Origin: Suillus spraguei
Lineage: Eukaryota > Basidiomycota > Agaricomycetes > Boletales > Suillaceae
NCBI GenBank assembly: GCA_016800925.1
Contig: JABCPU010001185.1
Coordinates: 1 to 13,326 of the forward strand
DNA: 13,326 nucleotides
Reading direction: 5' to 3'
Made by a program: the position numbers and the translations under genes. Shown here one piece after another: positions 1 to 8,045 of this stretch. The notes under the pieces are model-generated. The model was not told where the DNA came from. It did not search any database and worked only from the letters and a program-made list of their open reading frames with translations. Numbering within the stretch: position 1 is the first letter of the stretch; each line of letters starts with the position of its first letter.

Positions 1-1
1 C

Positions 2-375
2 CTTGGAGACTCCACTTATGTTAGAGACTCGATCTTGGATATCAAGATGCTTGACCTAGTCATAGAGGCGGTTGAGAAGGTTAGAGGTGGGCTTATGCAT
101 CTACTGAAGTCAAAGGACATTCAGCAGGAACCTGCTATCCTTGATAAGGTTGCTCATGGAGATGGACTTGGAGCTAAAGACGTGCTGATGACAGTCCAGA
201 GGACAGTGACAAGGATGAGGGTGAGGATGAGGACAAGGAGGAAGCAGTGGTAGAGGTGAAAGGGAAGAAAAGAATGAAGTCTGGTGGTTCTAGAAAGCCA
301 TCCAAGAAGGCCAAGGGTGATGTCTGTCACTCCTCTAGAACTAGGCAACCTACTGAGAAAGCCATGAAGCTTTAG
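2..375 (+). CDS. C-terminal part of an unidentified protein, cut by the left edge and broken by one frameshift
   Basis: Frame 2 is open from the first bases to about position 185 and reads as a mixed helical stretch (LDLVIEAVEKVRGGLMHLL and following). Frame 1 then continues with an acidic run (DSPEDSDKDEGEDEDKEE, from about 193) and a basic Lys/Ser/Arg tail that ends SSRTRQPTEKAMKL before TAG at 373-375. Going from frame 2 to frame 1 needs one missing base at about 180-187, so this is one protein with a single-base loss and not two ORFs. An acidic patch followed by a basic tail suggests a nuclear or nucleic-acid-binding protein, but I recognise no domain. The 5' part lies outside the window. 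Confidence 0.5.
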
Positions 376-440
376 CACTTTGTCACATTGCTCATAGTAT
401 ATTGCTCACATCTATGTCTTGTTGCTTATATCAATGTACA

Positions 441-715
441 TACATCAGGAAATTCACACATTCCTTGACGTGCTTAATCAGCTTAACTCACTTATCTCAA
501 AACTTGTTTGCTCTCTCTCACATCATTCACCTGGCATATCTTATATTTTTGAGTGCGAAATATAATAAAACATGTATATTAATATATCTCAACATTTTTT
601 TCTGAATTCACTCACATTGAAATTTTGGACAAGTAGATTCAATTTCACCAAGGCAGTTAAGTGTAAATAAGTCTGCATAAGGGCACGTCAAGGAATGTGT
701 GAATTTCCTGATGTA
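441..715. mobile_element. Short inverted-repeat element (MITE-like), 33-bp perfect terminal repeats
   Basis: Bases 441-473 (starting TACATCAGGAAATTC) reappear as an exact reverse complement at 683-715 (ending GAATTTCCTGATGTA). The roughly 210 bp between them are AT-rich and have no credible gene. Partial similarity continues inside the arms. The outermost bases of both arms are TA, so the element may be 443-713 with a TA target duplication, as in Tc1/mariner-type MITEs; that family assignment is inference. Confidence 0.7.
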
Positions 716-761
716 GATATTATGATATTTTTCTCCATCTGACTCAAGATACTGGACAGTC

Positions 762-1075
762 AGTTGAGATCTGGCCAGCACTGGTTCTACAGGTCAGCTA
801 CCTCCCATTTGAGATCTGGCCAGCACATGCTCTACAGCTCTGGCTGGTCAGCTTCTACAAGCCAGCTGCCTCCCATTTGAGATCTGGCCAGCACATGCTC
901 TACAGCTCTGGCTGGTCAGCTTCTACCAGCCAGCTGCCTCCCATTTGAGATCTGGCCAGCACATGCTCTACAGCTCTGGCTGGTCAGCTTCTGCGATGCC
1001 TCTGGCTTGTCAAATTCTATTGGCCAGCTACCTCTCATTTGAGATCTGGCCAGCACTGGTCCTACATGTCTGGCA
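762..1075. repeat. Minisatellite with a 68-bp unit (core GAGATCTGGCCAGCAC)
   Basis: The 16-mer GAGATCTGGCCAGCAC starts at 766, 811, 879, 947 and 1041. The 811, 879 and 947 copies are spaced exactly 68 bp and are almost identical over the whole unit, including CATGCTCTACAGCTCTGGCT and the GCCAGCTGCCTCCCATTT end. The first and last copies are shortened or enlarged (45 and 94 bp spacing). No frame stays open across the array, so it is non-coding. Confidence 0.92.
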
Positions 1076-1215
1076 CATCTGGTACTTTAGTGGACTGGGA
1101 TAAGCCTCTACGTGCTGGCCAGTACCACATCTACATAAATTTAGTACAGCTGGCCAGCCCCTGGCTGCACATGTTCTACGGCCTTTTGGCCTGTCCGGGG
1201 TACAGGTTCTAAGTG
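1076..1215. repeat. Degenerate flank of the minisatellite
   Basis: Diverged pieces of the neighbouring unit continue here: further TGGCCAG cores and CTGGC/CTACA words, for example around 1117-1123 and 1151-1157. The spacing is no longer regular. No gene is visible. Confidence 0.5.
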
Positions 1216-1327
1216 GGGTTTTGACTGAACTATGTGCACTAATTTCCTATTTCAATTCAATCGATATTATAACATCTATCTGGCGTAGGTTTAATAATCG
1301 AGCTATGGTGCCCGTCTTCACAAAGAC

Positions 1328-1749
1328 ATGCATTTGCCAAGCAAGTTGGTATCTAAACGCCAGCGTACAGCTGTGGGTGAACGCCGCAGCTCGGTTTGCA
1401 AGCCTCATGGTATCGCCCTGATTCTTCGAATCTCCAACTTCGGCTCCCCTCAACCCTTCTATGCACGCTGAGATTCTAGGTACAAACTTTGGCTTTCATT
1501 GAAAATACCAGCAGAGCAGTTGATGATGTTTGTTTATCGGTAAGATTTTGGTTGTCTAGAAACTTAAACTTCACAATTGTAGAGCGCAGCTGACAGTGTA
1601 TCCGATCTGGTGGTCATCTGGTATGTCAAACTCTTCGCCAGTAAAATTTCAGCACGGGCCCCACATCTAATAGCCCTTCTAAGACTCCTGGGTCCTCAGA
1701 TACATTCTTCTCACCAATATCTATTCTACGCCGGAAAATCTCTGGATAG
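1328..1749 (+). CDS. Coding-like region of an unidentified protein, fragmented
   Basis: An ATG at 1328 opens a 47-codon frame rich in Lys/Arg/Ser (MHLPSKLVSKRQRTAVGERR...) that stops at 1469. In another frame, sequence containing IENTSRAVDDVCLS leads to a consensus donor GTAAGA at 1540. A 43-nt candidate intron (1540-1582, ending TTGTAG) joins in phase to SAADSVSDLVVI. A Ser/Pro-rich stretch (TSNSPSKTPGSSDTFFSPIS) follows, up to TAG at 1747. Minus-strand frames are also partly open here, so strand and boundaries are uncertain. I recognise no domain. It could be one broken gene that continues to about 2140. Confidence 0.3.
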
Positions 1750-2630
1750 TGGACAAGTTGTATTTGCGGACCTCGCAAGGATTGCCATGATTAGATACAC
1801 TTTCATTCATGTCCAGTCTCTGTCCATTGAGAAGACGTGAATCATGATGTCCTTGTGCGAAGCGTGTTTCCACTAGTCCGCCGCTCCCATCAACCGTTTC
1901 AGATGTGCACTTTTCATTGAGGATGAGGCGACTTGGAGATACTTTGTGGTATAAATTTTATAAATACTGGTGTATTATGTTGGAACCGGGTGTCGGCCAT
2001 TCGCACTATAACTTCCCATCATTCAACAGCGTTAACGCTGAACTTCCGACAGCGATTAATATGCCCCATCCACAACAACAAAACCAACATTGTAGAGATA
2101 CTTTACACTCTGTTCAGCCCAGTATATTGGCTGTATCTTAATAAGCAAGGTCGTCTCGAGGAGCTGTTCACTCAACCTCAAGATTTAAGACAATGAAGGC
2201 TTACTGTGACTGTTTCGCATCATACCGATAAGTTCTGTGTGGTAATTCTCTTGCTGTCGCCGATAAATCATGGCGTGTGCAGGAACCACTGCCCGGTGCT
2301 CGTAACTGCTTACTGGAGCAGAATGTCGTCCGTTCCTGCTGTTGATGCTGGATCTGATCTGGATTGTATTCACTGCCATTATTATGATTATGATAGTAGT
2401 CCGTTGCTGCAGTGATGGAGTTGTTAACGAGTTGATAGATCATGCACGAGCCAGACACGTCTGGCCTTGGAACTAATTTATGGAGGCGGGAATGAAACGC
2501 GTAAAAACTAAACCACTCGAACTGCCAAATTCGGCTCCAAGTGAACGCGAACTGAATAATTGACATAAGTAGATGTAAACAGTGAAAATGTCCTTGATAT
2601 GTAGTACTGGTTTGGCCTGATTTCATAACA

Positions 2631-4666
2631 TCACGGGACCAGCGCTGCTGCGTTGCGGGAGTTATTGTAAGGATATGGAGCTAGCCTTATTCTTTCACCG
2701 ATGAGTGACCTATTGCCATCTGTCACTGACCTGCTGTCGATCCTAAACGCCTGTGCGAAATCCACTCACTGACTCGAATGAGTTGACGGGGTGCCACGGG
2801 TGCAGTCAAAGAAGAACTTCAATGAGCTCCCTATCTCTGTGACAAAATCCCCTAGTAGTGTGTTAGGTAATAGTTTAGGAAGACATAAAGCGCCTACAGT
2901 AATTGACGCTATGGAGATATCAGCAATTAAAACACCCATTCATCATGAAATATAGGCATACCTGTCCCATAATGGACGCCATATGCTTGTCTTCCTGCCT
3001 CCTGCCACCTTGTATTCATTGACTGTGTATGCCCACGTCATCAATAACGAGAAGAAAACCATCTGTGGCGTGGTTAGTCGGCACGAGGTTTCCTCATTGT
3101 ATTCACGAGGCGGTGGCTAACCTCAATGCAAGTGGCCAGCGCATTAAGACCGTCTGCAATATTGGTCGCCGTCCAGTATTCGGTGGCTTCGGCGTTCATG
3201 TTAGCGTCGGCTGGATTAGGGATATGGAAGAACACACCTTTGATAACGCGGCCTTCAAGTGCGTCAAACTGCAAATGGTTCAGGCGTAAAGTAGGTGAAA
3301 ACTACAAAGCAGGAAGACCTCACCACAAGCACTGATAAAAGTGAACATCACGATGAGCTTGATGGAGAGAAATTTAGCCAGTGGTCGTCGCCCAACCAGT
3401 TCCTCCTTGGTCAGTCCGTTAAAACAGGAAAAGACCATAGAGTGCCACACTATTCGCGCGACAATGTGTTACGGATCAGATCTCTATCGCATCGTGGGTT
3501 GTCCATACCTGATGCTGGCGAAATCAACGGCCTCGAGATAGACATTGGCAAAATGTATGCTGTAAGGGCCAGACTCGCAAAGTACGTTGTATATTTGACA
3601 GACGATCCCAGCGATAGATGTGGCTGCTGTAACGTGAGATGTCCATCTCTGTGTGGGCTGGTTCGGTTCTCACCTGGTCGGAAGATAACGTATTGTAAAA
3701 CTGAGCACTACACATATAATGGGTATTTGTCAAAGCACTCGGTGGCCAGCTTACCTTGACGGTATACATGAGATGAGGCTGAGAAGTGTGTGAGCGAAAG
3801 CCTCCTAGGGCATAAACGACAGCATACCTTTGCTGGCTCATATCTCCAACAGCAGAACTATGGGCGAGATTAATATGTAGTTGTATAGAATGTCAAGTAA
3901 AATACGCACAGGGATTGGTAAGGTCTTTTATCCTTTCGTTCAATTGCCCTTGTGGCATCGCCACCTGCGGCCGTGGCTGCTACGAATTGAATCAGAAGGA
4001 GTCTGTCGTAGGGATAACAAGTAAGCAAGGCGTCTATGTTATCAAAAATAAACCACAAACAGGAATGCGCTCAAGGTGATAGCCTGTTTAAATGCTTGTG
4101 AGACGATGGATAAAGATGGTGTACACCGTAATCAATTACCTCGTATACTAAAAGGATGAGGGCTCAATTCAGCATACGACGGCACTGTCACGACAACTTA
4201 CTGGATTCAATGAGTGAGTAGTATGTGTAACTCCGGAAGTGTCTGTAGGAAAAGAATGAAATAACGGCATATACTGGTGGCATGTATAGAATTCGCAGAC
4301 TGAAATCAGGACGAGACATGAAGAAATGAACTGAAGGAAGAAGTGACACACGCACATTTGACGCTGCTCGTTGGGTTTGGTATAATTTCTGATGTAATGA
4401 ATTGGAATCGAAAGATACTTTCAACATTCATGGCGCCTTTACCGACAATGCCGCAAGACTGGAACCATTGAAATAAGAATTGTCTGCGTGGCCCGTGGGT
4501 TAATGGTAAATCATTTATGAACCAGTGAGGATGAACATACTAGCAGAGCACATCCTCCCGCAACCGTCCATCCTATTCGATGTTCATCCCAGTTCAATTC
4601 CCAGGGCTCCAGAAGCTGGATTGGTCTACGCCTGCGGTGTTATCAGGCGGGGCAAGTCGGCACCAT
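2631..4666 (-). CDS. TMEM184 / DUF300 family multi-pass membrane protein (organic solute transporter alpha-like)
   Basis: The protein belongs to the Solute_trans_a (DUF300) family, seven-helix membrane proteins of vacuolar or endosomal membranes in fungi; the substrate is unknown. From ATG 4666 the visible landmarks are WDEHRIGWTVAGGCALL, NEQRQ then RILYMPPVYAVISFFSY, RSYTYYSLIE, ITLSAFL, IQFVAATAAG, RKDKRP, FCCWRYEPAK, HLMYTVK, SVLQYVIFRP, SIAGIVCQIYNVLCESGPYS, FANVYLEAVDF, VALYGLFLF, LTKEEL, RRPLAKFLSIKLIVMFTF, LEGRVIK, YWTATNIADGLNALATCIE, MVFFSLLMTWAYTVNEY and SLKFFFD, with a tail containing RIRLAPYPY. About ten short introns separate them, including an 8-nt exon at 4140-4147. The frame breaks at several places by single-base losses, and there is an in-frame TGA at 2766-2768. 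The stop shown is at 2631. A further tail-like frame (VVPAHAMIYRR, ending at 2185) may belong to the same gene after another frameshift. The family call is firm; exact exons are not. Confidence 0.88.
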
Positions 4667-4813
4667 AATGGGTTGTAGTGGTAGAAACCTGTGTCAGTAT
4701 TATTATTGTTGTTCCACTCAGCGAATATTACAACGGGGGTATAACAAGAAGCTACGCCAGCAGCCGAATCGTTTGTCGTAGAAGATGCAACCAAGGACTA
4801 CTAGTATAGCCGC
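4667..4813. promoter_or_regulatory. Short divergent intergenic region
   Basis: These 147 bp separate the likely ATG of the TMEM184-family gene (minus) from the ATG of the small membrane protein (plus). Both promoters must lie here or overlap transcribed sequence. I see no clear TATA box or other defined element. Confidence 0.4.
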
Positions 4814-5025
4814 ATGTTGTATTATTACGTAAGTTATTATAAGCATCTGAATCACGCATCATGCACATGGCTGCATTGAACTCTTCTTTTCAGGTTGCCC
4901 AATTCATTTCAGTTTACGGTTTACTTGGAGCTGGTCTGGGTTATGTAATTCTTAAACGTTTCAAGCCCGAAGACGGACATGTCCGGTTCGCAGACTGCAG
5001 CAATGGATTACTATCGCAGCTATGA
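4814..5025 (+). CDS. Small single-helix membrane protein, unidentified
   Basis: Exon 1 (4814-4828) encodes MLYYY and meets a perfect GTAAGT donor at 4829. The intron 4829-4893 is 65 nt and ends in a pyrimidine tract plus CAG. Exon 2 continues in phase with VAQFISVYGLLGAGLGYVIL, one hydrophobic helix, followed by KRFKPEDGH. The frame then runs on to TGA at 5023, giving about 48 residues. After GH the sequence may be frameshifted: another frame reads MSGSQTAAMDYYRSYEAML and stops at a TAG a little further on. The size and design (short N-terminus, one helix, basic then polar tail) resemble accessory subunits of mitochondrial complexes, but that is only an impression. Reading from ATG 4861 without an intron is possible; the splice signals make it less likely. 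Confidence 0.45.
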
Positions 5026-5470
5026 GGCTATGCTATAGCTAGGCCGCCATCTGCATCGATCATCGCTATTGCAATCTCCTACACGTGATCCTTGGGGTGT
5101 ACTACCAGTTGTTCCCTGCTAGGCAGATGTAGTGCGCTATCGGGCCTCGGCATGGGGTTCCAGCTGATCATCCATTTCCAGATTGCTTCCAGCAACGCTA
5201 GAAGTGAAGACTTCGACTGGCGCTCATGTACTTCTCTTCGGTTTCTTAATTCTGCATAAGCGTTATTGCTTGGTTCAGGTTTCAGGCCCCGCTGAGTCGA
5301 GACTGAGCACAGGCATCGGAGAGAATTTGTGCTACAGCCTCAATTCTATGTTACATCTCATACGTCGCAGCAGGTGTACACGTGCATTCTTAGAGCGCTC
5401 ATTCTATCATCATGATCCTCACAGCCATTGTTCTCGTGCTTCCAAACACAATCCACAAAGCGCGCTACGT
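5026..5470. other. Intergenic stretch with no supported gene
   Basis: Open frames on both strands overlap here, including a 126-codon plus-strand frame at 5183-5563. None shows conserved motifs, a sensible start context or splice partners, and the plus frame runs antisense into the small minus-strand gene. It probably holds the 3' ends of the two flanking convergent genes. Confidence 0.4.
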
Positions 5471-5794
5471 TTACTTCTTCTTCGGAACCTTGGCTTTTGC
5501 CTTGGCGGCAGGAGCCTCTGCAGGAGGTGCAGGAGGTTTGGCGCCTTTATTCTGCAAGATTGACAAAGTTTATTGGTGTCAATAATCATTGAACAGGTCA
5601 CACACTGGTGCAGGGGCACCCTTGGCGGGTGGGAGTGATGCAGGAGCACCGCCGGTGGTAGGAGCGCCTGCGCATCAGCAGTGATCCCAGCGAAGTAATC
5701 GAAGATTATAAAAAGATCAGACGCTTGTCAATACACCCTAAGAGAGACAATGGCCAGGCATACCGGTCTTAACAGCTTTCTTTGCAGCGGCCAT
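5471..5794 (-). CDS. Small Ala/Pro/Lys-rich protein, 57 residues, three exons
   Basis: This is the cleanest gene in the window. Exon 1 is 5764-5794 (MAAAKKAVKT), with donor GTATGC. Exon 2 is 5606-5667 (GAPTTGGAPASLPPAKGAPAP), between an acceptor GCGCAG and a donor GTGTGT. Exon 3 is 5471-5551 (NKGAKPPAPPAEAP..., ending AKVPKKK), before TAA. The introns are 96 and 54 nt. All junctions keep frame and the total is 174 nt. The protein is low-complexity, strongly basic at both ends, and has no hydrophobic segment. It could be a nucleic-acid-binding or ribosome-associated peptide; I do not recognise a family. A TATA box lies 73 bp before the ATG. Confidence 0.7.
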
Positions 5795-5866
5795 CGTATA
5801 TTATCAGCACGAGAGAAGAAGTATGAGCGGGTGTGTTTGTGGTAGCTGGATGGAGTACAGGCAATC

Positions 5867-5873
5867 TTTTATA
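5867..5873 (-). promoter_or_regulatory. TATA box of the Ala/Pro/Lys-rich gene
   Basis: The minus strand reads TATAAAAG here, 73 bp before the ATG at 5794. It overlaps the TAA stop (5869-5871) of the gene just upstream. Confidence 0.55.
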
Positions 5874-6243
5874 GCCATCGTGCAGCCCTGCCCTCACCTT
5901 CGGCAGAGTTCGTACCGTTTCTCCTGTGGAACACAAACTGCGCAACGTATTCAGTTCCGGAACTATCGATGTCCAAGATGAGTTTGGACTGTGTCAGGTC
6001 AGGATGTTTTCACGCCATTTGCGCTCACACAATAGTCTGTTTGTGGCAGTTTCAATGATCTCTACTGGGGAGAAGATACTGCGGAAATGAAGCCAGCAGA
6101 GCTTATCCTCCCAACCAACTCCTTTCCCCTTATCTGGGAGCTATGTACGTTGAAACTTACTCTATTTCATCATAAGTTCTCCAGTTTAGCTGCTGATCTG
6201 CATCTTGGAACGGATTATCCACCTTGTGACAGACCATACCCAT
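5869..6243 (-). CDS. Small two-exon protein of about 97 residues, unidentified
   Basis: Exon 1 (6161-6243) starts MGMVCHKVDNPFQDADQQLN and continues WRTYDEI. It ends at a perfect GTAAGT donor. The 82-nt intron 6079-6160 ends TTCCGCAG. Exon 2 continues in phase with DIFSPVEIIETATNRLLCER and KWRENILT. One lost base at about 6003 moves the frame to TQSKLILDIDSSGTEYVAQF, then VFHRRNGTNSAEGEGRAARW, and the TAA at 5869-5871. The joined product is soluble and charged, with no signal peptide or membrane helix. I recognise no domain. A TATA box 62 bp before the ATG supports the strand and start. A second in-frame ATG (6237) could also serve as start. Confidence 0.5.
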
Positions 6244-6304
6244 ATCAAATACTATTCTTAATCACTCCTCTACATCCCCACCAATCGCGTCGTAGCAAGG
6301 GCGC

Positions 6305-6311
6305 TTTTATA
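6305..6311 (-). promoter_or_regulatory. TATA box of the small two-exon gene
   Basis: The minus strand reads GTATAAAAGCGCC here, 62 bp before the ATG at 6243, a normal distance for a TATA-directed start with a short leader. Confidence 0.5.
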
Positions 6312-6743
6312 CGCGCCATCACCACTTGCGCATTCATTTCGGTGGAAATAAGCTCCCCTGTGACCTGCTTCTCACCTGAGCTTTTCTACGTGAAGCTAGG
6401 ATTGCGTGATTTTGGCTTCCCAGTCCACCTCGCTGTTGATGCAAAAGTCCCGAAACATAGTCACATCTTTCTCTCAACAATAATTGTCGAAGCGCTTACA
6501 GAACATGCTTGCTCACATAATCGTGTTATCCTGGTCACTCTCCACACACACCCCTCCCCTGAAAAAATCACCACGACATGTCCCTAGTATAAACACCGGA
6601 CCTCGGTGCAAGTACTCTTGTATTCAGTCGAGAACATTCTAGGCTTGATATACGGGGAATAGACATCAAGTTATAAGCTCATCGCAGGGGAAACCCCCTT
6701 CATAGAATCTGGATCGTTCATCGTACTTATCGATACGATCAAC
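6312..6743. other. Intergenic stretch with no supported gene
   Basis: It lies between the end of the phosphatase gene and the promoter of the small gene, both on the minus strand. A plus-strand frame (6087-6587) crosses it, but it is antisense to the exons of the small gene at its left end and has no family motif. The region probably holds the phosphatase 3' untranslated region and upstream promoter DNA. Confidence 0.4.
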
Positions 6744-7575
6744 TCAGATAGGCAGTGTAACTACTTCTCTTACCGAGACTATGAATTTAATTGAGATATC
6801 ACGCTGTCCTGACGAAACACTGTTAGATAAGAGTGTCACTAGAATTTGGTCATTGAGACCGTTTGGGACAAGCGTTAACGTCACGCCTGGTATAAGTACT
6901 TGACGTCAATCTAAATGAGTTTCGTTAGTTCGTAAGTTCACGTACCAAGCTCCTTTACTTCCTGATTCCTCCATTCGTCGTCGAAGAACAGCTACCCAAT
7001 TGTGCGTGACAGCAACCTCCATGCATAATGTTAAGCTACTTACCATCTCGTCATAGGGTATTCCAGTCTTCTCATGAAGTTTCTTGAAATGTCTAATCTC
7101 GGAGGAAGGGTAAATTTCTTGCTGGTCAAAAAACTTGATTGCGGGGATTGGTTTCGCGCTACTGTCGCTACCAGTCCTTGGGGTATAAGTATGAGATCCA
7201 AGGCTTCACGAGCTCTTCGGGTACAACATATTAGTGTAGTGCTACTAGCAGTAGTGGAATCGTTCAGATCACACTTACAATGACGGCGCATATGATATGT
7301 CCGTGAGCATGCAGCGATCGTCACACCTGCTGCTTGTAGGCGATGCATGATCTGTGGCACATCCCTGTAGAAGTCAATTATCTTGGGATTGCGCTGGCTA
7401 TCGATGACTTTGCCAGTGACGTGGTGTCGCCTCAATGGAGGATGCACATGAGTGTCGACCCAGAAATCCCAAAGCGTGTAGCTACATGTTTTGCGATTAG
7501 TCACAATCGTGTCTCGATAGGAGGCATCTTTTACTCTAGATCGAAAGCGACCAGTTTGGGTAGTCGGGTCGTCAT
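6744..7575 (-). CDS. MDP1: Magnesium-dependent phosphatase 1 (MDP-1, HAD superfamily)
   Basis: MDP-1 enzymes are small cytosolic Mg-dependent HAD phosphatases, reported to act on phosphotyrosine and sugar-phosphate or glycation substrates. Exon 1 (7535-7575) encodes MTTRLPKLVAFDL and splits the second Asp codon. Exon 2 (7279-7481) gives the full nucleophile motif FDLDYTLWDFWVDTHV, then RDVPQIMHRLQAAGV and the motif II Ser in AACSRT. Exon 3 (7044-7214) carries AREALDLILIPQ, IKFFDQQEIYPSS, RHFKKLHEKTGIPYDEM. Exon 4 (6946-6991) has motif IV LFFDDEWRNQEVKEL. Exon 5 starts at 6886 with GVTLTLVPNGL. Introns are 53, 64, 52 and 59 nt, all GT-AG. Single bases are missing at about 7291 and 7166. The motif III Lys of YPSSK is Glu here. 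The last 40 codons to TGA 6744 do not resemble the family, so the true end is uncertain. Confidence 0.9.
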
Positions 7576-7847
7576 ATGGTTTACTGGAGGGACTCAGGTG
7601 ACAGTGCTCAATACCATCAAAGAACCATACCAAGGCAGGTTTACCTCAGTGATATCATCCAATAAAATCAACCATCTTCGATCAATCCCGGACTCGGTCA
7701 CGGTGTAGCATTACTCCTCACTATGGTATAACGGCCAGTCACTTTCGACTAAGTACTTGGCAATATATGGGCTACTACACTTTGCAGCTATTAACCTACC
7801 TGTGGCCAAAATAAAAGAAGTAAAAAAACTTGAAAGTCACGCAGTTT
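7576..7847. other. Upstream region of MDP1, no gene seen
   Basis: This is the 5' flank of the minus-strand phosphatase. The minus strand has an ATTGG (inverted CCAAT) around 7662-7666 but no clear TATA box. Short overlapping frames on both strands show no conserved motif. Confidence 0.35.
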
Positions 7848-8045
7848 CGAAGTTGACTTTGACTCAGCGAGAATACGTACAATTACGTGTATCACCATGT
7901 AAGTTTGAAGGCTACATAATGATACTAACCTTTCTCGAGGCTGCCGCGAAGCGAACAGAAGCGAATCGAAGTGTAAATTTGAGACACTTCGGTAGACTTC
8001 GATGTCAATGAAGTTATTCGAAGTGCAGTTCGCACTTCGCGAAGT
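7848..8045. repeat. Left cluster of CGAAGT/ACTTCG hexamers
   Basis: The hexamer or its complement occurs at 7848, 7967, 7986, 7996, 8019, 8034 and 8040. The last two form the 12-bp perfect palindrome ACTTCGCGAAGT (8034-8045). Related GCGAAGCGAA words fill the gaps. Confidence 0.75.

Noticed and set aside
766..1056. CRISPR-like array
   Set aside because: The repeated unit is the whole 68 bp; the stretches between cores are also repeats, not unique spacers, and the genome is fungal.
2027..2040. 14-bp perfect palindrome CAGCGTTAACGCTG
   Set aside because: Isolated and with no partner site or gene context; too little to call an operator or integration site.
4483..4615. tRNA-like words (GGTTAATGGTAAATC and GTTCAATTCCCAG)
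   Set aside because: The second word is the complement of the conserved WELNWDEH codons of the TMEM184-family gene, and the two are too far apart to fold as a tRNA.
6087..6587. 166-codon plus-strand ORF
   Set aside because: It is antisense to exon 1 of the spliced small gene at its left end, lacks any motif, and the TATA box and splice signals favour the minus strand.
7343..7708. 121-codon plus-strand ORF
   Set aside because: It is the complement of MDP1 exon 2, whose motifs are unmistakable.
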